Source: Acidobacteriaceae bacterium
GTDB lineage: Bacteria > Acidobacteriota > Terriglobia > Terriglobales > Acidobacteriaceae
Direction: 5' to 3'
Length of the DNA stretch: 64,000 nucleotides
Assembly (NCBI GenBank): GCA_025360645.1
Contig: JANYBT010000044.1
Location: 1 to 64,000 of the forward strand
The position numbers and the translations under genes were made by a program. The notes beneath the pieces were generated by a model. The model made no database searches, was not told where the DNA came from, and was given only the letters and a program-made list of their open reading frames with translations. Each line of letters starts with the position of its first letter. Position 1 is the first letter of the stretch. Shown here in pieces: positions 58,663-64,000 of this stretch.

Positions 58663-58682
58663 GGCGGACACTCCTGTCCGCC
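58663..58682. repeat. Short hairpin repeat (GGCGGACA/TGTCCGCC)
   Basis: A perfect 8-bp stem with 4-nt loop in the 254-bp gap between the oxidoreductase and the propeller gene. The surrounding GTGTAGGGCGGACACTCC looks like a dispersed intergenic repeat, but only one copy is in the window. Confidence 0.5.
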
Positions 58683-58818
58683 GCCGTTGACGTTGCTCTT
58701 TCTCCGCCGTTCTTGTGTCACTTCAGCATCACCGCCTGCCGAGCCGCAAACGACTCCCCAGCTTTCGCGTAACCTAAGTGGAGGTCGGGAGTCTGAAGAA
58801 TTACGCAAGGAGAAAAAT

Positions 58819-59931
58819 ATGGAACTCATGGGAAGGGTTAGGCAAAGGCTCGGAATCCTGGCAGCTGCCGCTTTGACGTTGGCCGCTCTGGCCGCAGGGG
58901 CTGGGGCGCAAGAGGCCGCCACGGCAGGAGCGGCATTCGTCAGCACCAATGCTGCGGCCAGCAATCAGGTCTGGCAATACACTCGCGCCACCGATGGCAC
59001 CCTCACCTTGCTAGGCAAGTTTTCCACCACCGGTTTGGGCAACTCCGGTGTATTGGGATCGCAGGGCGAAGTGATCCTGAACTCGACCAACAAGTATTTG
59101 TTTGTGGTGAATGCCGGAAGCAATGACATCACTTCCTTCAGCGTCAAGTCCACCGGGCTGACGGTGGTCAACAAAGTGGCCTCCGGCGGCACCAAGCCGG
59201 TGAGTCTGACCATGCATGGCAATCTGCTCTACGTTCTCAATGCCTCAGGTACTCCGAACATTACCGGCTTTACTGTCGGGGCCACCGGGGCTCTGACCCA
59301 ATTGGCAAATTCCACTCGCTTGCTGAGCGCCAATACCGCCAGTCCCGCTCAAGTTGGATTTAACGCGGCTGGCACCGTGCTAGTGGTCACCGAAAAAAAG
59401 ACCAATAAAATCGACACCTACACCGTGGCGAAAAGCGGCATGGCGACCGGTCCGCTGGTGCAAACCTCTGTGGGAGCCGAGCCCTTCGGCTTTGCCTTCG
59501 ACTCGCGGGGCCGTCTGATGGTGTCCGAGGGTACTAACAGCACGATGTCTTCCTATTCGGTTTCGAGTGGCGGGACGCTCACCGTGATCAGCGCGTCGGT
59601 GCCTGACTTCGGCGGCGCAGCGTGCTGGGTGGTCAACACCAACAATCCCGCTTTCACCAGCCAGTATTCTTTCACCAGCAACACTGGCAGCAACAGCATC
59701 TCTGGATACCAGATCGGTAGCGACGGCAGCCTGGCGCTGCTCTCGGCCAACACCGCGACAGCCAAGGGTCCCTTGGACATGGCGTTGACTCCGGGAAGCG
59801 CCTATCTGTATGTCGTTGACGGAAAAACCGGCGAGATCGAAGGCTACTCAGTGATATCCGATGGCAGCTTGTCGAAGGTCACCACGGCCACCGGCGTTCC
59901 CGTCGGCTCGGCAGGAATGGCGGCGTACTAA
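58819..59931 (+). CDS. Secreted lactonase-fold (YVTN-like) beta-propeller protein
   Basis: 370 residues. The ATG at 58819 has AAGGAG six bases upstream and a signal peptide MELMGRVRQRLGILAAAALTLAALAAGAGAQ. Repeats such as NKYLFVVNAGSNDITSFSV, GNLLYVLNASGTPNITGFTV and SAYLYVVDGKTGEIEGYSV are typical of the seven-bladed 6-phosphogluconolactonase-like/YVTN propeller. In secreted acidobacterial members the lactonase activity is unproven. It stands alone with a hairpin downstream. Confidence 0.85.
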   Translation: MELMGRVRQRLGILAAAALTLAALAAGAGAQEAATAGAAFVSTNAAASNQVWQYTRATDGTLTLLGKFSTTGLGNSGVLGSQGEVILNSTNKYLFVVNAGSNDITSFSVKSTGLTVVNKVASGGTKPVSLTMHGNLLYVLNASGTPNITGFTVGATGALTQLANSTRLLSANTASPAQVGFNAAGTVLVVTEKKTNKIDTYTVAKSGMATGPLVQTSVGAEPFGFAFDSRGRLMVSEGTNSTMSSYSVSSGGTLTVISASVPDFGGAACWVVNTNNPAFTSQYSFTSNTGSNSISGYQIGSDGSLALLSANTATAKGPLDMALTPGSAYLYVVDGKTGEIEGYSVISDGSLSKVTTATGVPVGSAGMAAY

Positions 59932-59983
59932 AAAAGACGGGGCGGCTTACGTCTGGTGTTGGAGGTCCCTGGTAATAGGAAGT

Positions 59984-60019
59984 GCCCCATTTCTCGCGTT
60001 CTTTTGCGAGGAATGGGGC
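59984..60019. terminator. Candidate bidirectional terminator hairpin
   Basis: Arms GCCCCATTTCTCGC and GCGAGGAATGGGGC (14 bp with one G-U) around an 8-nt loop, between convergent genes ending at 59931 and 60068. No clear T-tract on either side. Confidence 0.55.
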
Positions 60020-60067
60020 GCTTGGTCTTGGGATGCGGCTTGATCGTCTGCAGCGCTCCGCCCTGGA

Positions 60068-61207
60068 TCAGGCAGCGGGCTTGAGGACGATTTTGGTCCA
60101 GCCTTTGTCGCGGGCATCGAAGTGTTTGTATGCGGCCGGGGCTTTCGCTAGTGGCAGCTCGTGGGAAACGATAATCGACGGCTTCGCTTTGCCCAAATGA
60201 ATTAGGTCGCGGAGATGGCGATTGTAGAGCTTCACGTTCGCCTGACCAGAACCAATCGTCTGCCCTTTGTTCCAGAATAGGCCAAAGTCGAAAGCCATCA
60301 CCCCTTTCTTGCTGAGCTTGTCGGGGCCTTTGGGATCTTCAGGAACGAACACGCCGACCACGCCGAGGATACCTGTGGGGCGGACTGCGCGCACCAGATC
60401 GTTCATCGTCATGTTGGGATGTTCTTCGCCGGATGGGTCATGGGCTTGATAGCCGACGCATTCGCAGCCCTTATCCGCCCCTTCGCCTTTGGTAAGTTCC
60501 AGGACCTGTTCCACCGCATTGCCATCGGAGTCATCGATGGCGATGGCGCCCATTTTTTCGGCTAACGCAAGGCGATCGGCAAGCCGATCCACAATCATGA
60601 TTTTGCTGGCACCCTTCAACGAGGCTGACATCGCGGCCATCAGCCCGACCGGGCCGGCGCCATAGATCACAACAGACTCGCCGGGCTTGAGCTGGGCCAA
60701 CTCGGTGGCGTGATAGCCGGTGGGGAAAATGTCGGAGAGCATCACGTAATCGTTTTGTTTTTCCTCGGCATCGCTGGGCAGACGAAGGCAATTGAAGTCG
60801 CCATAGGGGACGCGCAACAGTTCCGCTTGGCCGCCGGAGTAGGGCCCCATGCCGGCATACCCGTAAGCGCCCCCCGCCGTGCCCGGGTTCACCGTGAGGC
60901 AAGCGCTGGTCAGGCCGCGTTCACAGTTCTTGCAGAAACCGCAACTCACATTGAAGGGCAGGCACACCCAGTCGCCCACCTTCACCCGATCTACAGCGTT
61001 GCCAATTTCAATCACAGTTCCAAGATTTTCATGGCCGAGTACGCGGCCAGATTCCATGTCGGTGCGGCCGTCGTACATGTGCAGGTCGGAGCCGCAAATG
61101 TTCGTGCTGGTAATGCGAACCAGCACGTCGGTGGGCCGTTCGATTTTGGCGTCGGGAACTGTTTTCACGCTGACATCGTGCGGGCCGTTATAGACGAGAG
61201 CTTTCAT
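60068..61207 (-). CDS. Zinc-dependent alcohol dehydrogenase, glutathione-independent formaldehyde dehydrogenase-like
   Basis: 379 residues of the MDR family. Catalytic zinc ligands are in NICGSDLHMYDG (Cys38) and GHENLG (His-Glu). The structural zinc loop CGFCKNCERGLTSAC has four cysteines. VVIYGAGPVGLMAA is the NAD-binding motif. The insertion around NPGTAGGAYGYAGMGPYSGGQAE and the long loop EHPNMTMNDLVRAVRPTGILGVVGVFVPEDP are typical of the FdhA/PFDH-like branch, which oxidises formaldehyde or dismutates aldehydes with tightly bound NAD. The ATG at 61207 starts it. No neighbouring C1-pathway genes are present. Confidence 0.85.
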   Translation of the reverse strand: MKALVYNGPHDVSVKTVPDAKIERPTDVLVRITSTNICGSDLHMYDGRTDMESGRVLGHENLGTVIEIGNAVDRVKVGDWVCLPFNVSCGFCKNCERGLTSACLTVNPGTAGGAYGYAGMGPYSGGQAELLRVPYGDFNCLRLPSDAEEKQNDYVMLSDIFPTGYHATELAQLKPGESVVIYGAGPVGLMAAMSASLKGASKIMIVDRLADRLALAEKMGAIAIDDSDGNAVEQVLELTKGEGADKGCECVGYQAHDPSGEEHPNMTMNDLVRAVRPTGILGVVGVFVPEDPKGPDKLSKKGVMAFDFGLFWNKGQTIGSGQANVKLYNRHLRDLIHLGKAKPSIIVSHELPLAKAPAAYKHFDARDKGWTKIVLKPAA

Positions 61208-61539
61208 GATTTAGAACCATCCTCTTCTTAAGATTGATCGCAACAGTCGTGATCGGAACCGTAGTCAAAAGACAGTGAACGAAACACGTGTGCGATTCCA
61301 GTTTCGCGAGGAGGCCGTGTGTGATCGGAACGATACCCGCATACAGCCGCCTACCATCAGAACGCTAAATCGGGTTCCGAGGTCACACCATACGGCGCTT
61401 GGTGTATTCCCGCTGGAGTTTGGTGGTAGTACAGAACCGTACCGCTACGCCCCCACCGAGACCGGGTCGGCGCTTATCCCGGACCGGCGCGCGACGCCTC
61501 TTTAGGGGACCGCCTCGTAGGAATTTTCGGCAGTGTGGC
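61208..61539. other. Intergenic region upstream of the dehydrogenase gene
   Basis: 332 bp with no recognisable gene. Short ORFs lack ribosome-binding sites and protein-like composition. It presumably contains the dehydrogenase promoter, but I found no convincing -35/-10 pair. Confidence 0.5.
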
Positions 61540-62235
61540 CTACCGCGCCGCCATCGCTCCCACCATGGATGCAAAAATCTTGAGCCCGTCCGTACCGCCC
61601 AACTCGGGTTCCGAGGCGCGCTCGGGGTGGGGCATCATTCCTAATACATTGCGTCCCGCATTGCAGATGCCGGCGATGTTTTCCAGCGAGCCGTTGGGAT
61701 TCGCCTCCGCCGTGATTTGTCCATCGGGGGTGGCGTAGCGGAAGATGATGCGGTCGTCGCGGTTCAGTTCGGCCAGCGTGGCCTCGTCGCAGAAATAATT
61801 GCCGTCCATGTGGCCAATGGGAATGGTCAGGACTTCCCCCTTCTGGCAGGCGCTGGTGAACGGAGTGTCGGTGCTCTCCACCCGTACCGTCACCGACTTG
61901 CAAATATATTTCAAGCCCAGGTTGCGGGTCAGTGCGCCGGGCAGCAATCCGGATTCGCAGAGAATCTGAAAACCATTGCAGAGGCCGAGGACCAGCCCGC
62001 CTCCGTCGGCAAACTTGCGCACCGATTCCATCACAGGCGAAAACCTGGCGATGGCTCCGGTTCGCAAGTAGTCGCCATAGGAAAATCCACCTGGCACGAT
62101 GATGGCATCGCAATTCTGCAGGTCGGGCGAGTCGTGCCACAGGAAGGTTGCGGGCTGGTGGGCGACTTGTTGCGCTGTCCAGTAAGCGTCGTGGTCGCAG
62201 TTGGATCCGGGGAAGATGATGACGCCGAATTTCAT
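61540..62235 (-). CDS. purQ: Phosphoribosylformylglycinamidine synthase, glutaminase subunit
   Basis: 231 residues, class I glutamine amidotransferase. The nucleophile elbow is GLCNGFQIL (Cys86) and the His-Glu pair is in MMPHPERA. The opening [20 protein letters not shown] and [15 protein letters not shown] are diagnostic of PurQ. It supplies ammonia to PurL in the fourth step of purine synthesis. The ATG at 62235 starts it. The cognate purS and purL are not in this window. Confidence 0.95.
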   Translation of the reverse strand: MKFGVIIFPGSNCDHDAYWTAQQVAHQPATFLWHDSPDLQNCDAIIVPGGFSYGDYLRTGAIARFSPVMESVRKFADGGGLVLGLCNGFQILCESGLLPGALTRNLGLKYICKSVTVRVESTDTPFTSACQKGEVLTIPIGHMDGNYFCDEATLAELNRDDRIIFRYATPDGQITAEANPNGSLENIAGICNAGRNVLGMMPHPERASEPELGGTDGLKIFASMVGAMAAR

Positions 62236-62793
62236 GATTCCTGCCCTCTCGCTGTGCTTTCCAGCAGTCTAGCACGAAGAAATAGCCGCGAAATTGATTG
62301 CGGGCGCCTCACTGGACAGTAAAGGGGACAGTTCTAGGGGAAGCGTGGGCCATACTATCCCGTTAGGCTCCGTGGGGGAGTTGAAATATTTTCGACGCTG
62401 GCCCCGGCAAGCTGCTTTTGCACTTAAATAAGTGCAGTTTTAAAATATATCAGCGTCTGGGCCAATAGAGTCAACGAGTTAGCTTTCTAAATTGTGATCA
62501 CGGGCTTGAGCTGGAAGGGGCGAGCGGCGTCGCCCAAGGGAGACCAGTCGGTTCCAGATCGGCGAAACGCATCACGGCGGTCACGTAGAATGCCATTTGC
62601 TGGCCCTGTAGGGTACCAAGGAGCGCGTTCGGGGGTTCGGGGGGCATTGGAGGTCATCCGCGAGGTAGACGGGCCTTAAAAACGCTTTAAAACGCGATTT
62701 TCGTCTCTTGCATGTCTAATGTTACCAAACAGTAAATAGCTGGTTGATATTTCCCGGTCTACGGAAAGCGGGGGTGCCTAAACCGCTTGCTTC
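62236..62793. other. 558-bp region without protein gene
   Basis: Contains an 18-bp perfect palindrome (62419-62436) and a GGGCGA/TCGCCC hairpin near 62518-62535. AT content rises around 62420-62490, unlike the GC-rich surroundings. Short ORFs show no family resemblance. Confidence 0.5.
62419..62436. promoter_or_regulatory. 18-bp perfect palindrome, possible regulator site
   Basis: TGCACTTA-AA-TAAGTGCA in an AT-rich stretch about 184 bp upstream of purQ. The symmetry and the short centre fit a homodimeric repressor site better than a terminator. No regulator gene lies nearby. Confidence 0.4.
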
Positions 62794-63045
62794 TCAAGCC
62801 AATTGGTCGCCCAAGGTTGCAGCGGCTTGCTGTTGTGAGGAGATCGAGACCCGCAGCGCCGAATATCCGGCCAGACTGGCGACGATCACATTGGCCACAA
62901 TGATCGGCGTCGCGTGCAGCAGCACTCCGTAGACGATCCAACAGAGGGCGGCGACGGCCTGCACCAGACGCATCCGGTCAGGCCGCTTCACGAAATAGGA
63001 CACGGCGAAGATTCCCGTCGCCACCCACCCGATGGAGTTAAGCAC
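62794..63045 (-). CDS. Small three-TM YgjV/SemiSWEET-like membrane protein
   Basis: 83 residues with three hydrophobic helices: [29 protein letters not shown] and [43 protein letters not shown] followed by [10 protein letters not shown] resembles the YgjV/PQ-loop triple-helix bundle, related in topology to SemiSWEET sugar transporters. Transport has not been shown for this group as far as I know. It overlaps the HAD phosphatase gene upstream by 8 bp, indicating coupled translation. Confidence 0.72.
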   Translation of the reverse strand: MLNSIGWVATGIFAVSYFVKRPDRMRLVQAVAALCWIVYGVLLHATPIIVANVIVASLAGYSALRVSISSQQQAAATLGDQLA

Positions 63046-63883
63046 GCGCCGCCTCTTTGTCCACCAGCTTCAAGCCCGCAGTGGTCGCGCTGCGGATGGT
63101 CAGCGAGTCGGTGCTGACCTTGTCCCACTCCTGGATCAGGAAGCCTTGCTTCTCGAATAGCGCACGAATGCCGGTGCGGTCGAGCCCGACGATTTCTTCG
63201 AGGATCGGGATAAGGACGCCGAGCGCGTCATCGCTGAGCACGGTACGCTTGGCGATGGGCGCGATGTGCTTGTTTTCCGAAACCGCGATGGTGAAGCCGT
63301 CACGGCGGTTGATGTGCAGCATCACGTGAATGTCAGAGCTGCCGTCGCCCACGTACACGATGCGCTCGGGACCCACCTTCAAGGCATGTTGCAGGCGGTC
63401 AATGGCGGCGACCTTGCCGTATCCGGCGGTCACCTGCTCGATGGTGTCCATCTTGCCGCTGGGCAGATAGCGGAAGCGGGTGCCAAAGATGTGGTCGGCG
63501 GGGACAATGCCCTCCAGCGCTGACTGCACAATCTCCACCGGTGCCGCCGAAACCACGTAGAACTCAAACTGATGGCCCGCGATGCCCGTGGTCAAAATGC
63601 GGTAGAGGAGATTGATGTTCTCCTTCAGGCGGATGCGTTTGCCAACCTCGTAGAGCTGTTCTTTGTTAACCTGCTGAAACTCGGGGTCGTGCAGGAGGAG
63701 ATAAGAAAGCTCTCCGCCCTGCTGAACCAGATTCAGCTTGGCCATTCCAGCCGCCTTGCGCTCAAACTCTTCCGAGGAAATGCCGAGTAATTCGGCGAGG
63801 ACGTACCCTGAGTCGTTGAAACTCAAGGTCTGGTCGAAATCACTAGCGAAAAGGTACTGCTTTGGTGCTTGTTGCTGTGCCAT
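63038..63883 (-). CDS. HAD-superfamily phosphatase
   Basis: 281 residues. Motif I is DFDQT (Asp15 nucleophile, Asp17 acid/base), motif II is VVSAAP and motif III/IV is [14 protein letters not shown]. The helical cap after motif I resembles the phosphoserine-phosphatase-like (PSPase/MtnX) type. The substrate is not evident. The C-terminal 70 residues ([27 protein letters not shown]) are an extension without known motifs. The ATG at 63883 starts the protein. It is co-transcribed with the overlapping small membrane protein. Confidence 0.82.
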   Translation of the reverse strand: MAQQQAPKQYLFASDFDQTLSFNDSGYVLAELLGISSEEFERKAAGMAKLNLVQQGGELSYLLLHDPEFQQVNKEQLYEVGKRIRLKENINLLYRILTTGIAGHQFEFYVVSAAPVEIVQSALEGIVPADHIFGTRFRYLPSGKMDTIEQVTAGYGKVAAIDRLQHALKVGPERIVYVGDGSSDIHVMLHINRRDGFTIAVSENKHIAPIAKRTVLSDDALGVLIPILEEIVGLDRTGIRALFEKQGFLIQEWDKVSTDSLTIRSATTAGLKLVDKEAARA

Positions 63884-63928
63884 AAATTATTAGATACGGG
63901 TGGGAGCGAAAATGCCGGTAAATTCGAG

Positions 63929-63957
63929 GTTAAAATTGTTAAGTGTAATCTTGTCAA
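63929..63957 (-). promoter_or_regulatory. Promoter of the HAD phosphatase gene
   Basis: On the minus strand TTGACA (63952-63957), a 17-nt spacer and TTTAAC (63929-63934), about 45 bp before the ATG at 63883. Confidence 0.55.
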
Positions 63958-64000
63958 TAACTTAGGCGTCGGCTGAAGGTGGCTTCCGGGGCGATTGGGG

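Noticed and set aside
62494-62679. A 61-codon plus-strand ORF in the purQ-YgjV gap
   Set aside because: Arg/Gly-rich composition, no ribosome-binding site, no recognisable family, and it spans a GC hairpin.

Overview
The window reads as a chromosomal segment of an acidobacterium, most likely of the Terriglobia/Koribacter kind. The reasons are the protein repertoire: an Oar-like TonB receptor with an N-terminal carboxypeptidase-regulatory domain, many very large secreted proteins made of ASH/choice-of-anchor and Ig-like modules, a GloVer-repeat protein, a PilM/N/O-GspE/F operon, a DUF3467 protein and a TOBE-type molybdate regulator next to modABC. The taxonomic call is inference. I see no phage, transposase or CRISPR array.

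Layout. 1-6841: a carbohydrate-uptake locus with a partial GH39 glycosidase, a TonB-dependent receptor, a divergent LacI-family regulator and an MFS transporter. A strong promoter and a LacI-type operator can be read directly upstream of the receptor. 6834-29557: a block of minus-strand genes for huge exported proteins. It holds two parallel beta-helix proteins with nine and seven ASH modules, a PQQ-type propeller with three Ig-like domains, two copies of an SGNH-like family, and a BNR-propeller protein with an internal lipobox. An L-2-hydroxyglutarate oxidase gene is embedded in the block. A probable independent small RNA lies at about 16555-16796.

29770-36459: a MacAB-like three-gene efflux unit diverges from a molybdate regulator plus modABC, with an operator-like palindrome inside the regulator's promoter. 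36466-42487: a GT39 glycosyltransferase, DUF3467, and two more members of the SGNH-like family. 42642-45319: tRNA-Leu(UAG), a GloVer/IPT protein, a small membrane protein and an ErpA/IscA-type iron-sulfur carrier. 45398-51967: a seven-gene type IV pilus/type II secretion assembly operon (GspF, GspE, PilM, PilN, PilO, a PilP-like protein, a pseudopilin-like protein). Two of its genes are preceded by short tandem repeats that abut or include the start codon. 52192-53788: LolA and a methyltransferase.

53885-56061: a repeat-rich patch with two 61-bp REP-like elements, a 45-bp tandem array and a Tat-type metallophosphoesterase. It also holds a tightly coupled trio: a two-TM SLATT-like protein, a 35-residue microprotein with 15 consecutive prolines, and an AbrB/SpoVT protein. 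This trio is my best candidate for an undescribed system. 56201-63957: membrane proteins, a Gfo/Idh/MocA oxidoreductase, a lactonase-fold propeller, a formaldehyde-dehydrogenase-like enzyme, PurQ, and a HAD phosphatase overlapping a small YgjV/SemiSWEET-like protein.

Assignments come from reading motifs by eye. No database search was run, and start codons were chosen from visible Shine-Dalgarno sequences, signal peptides and overlaps.
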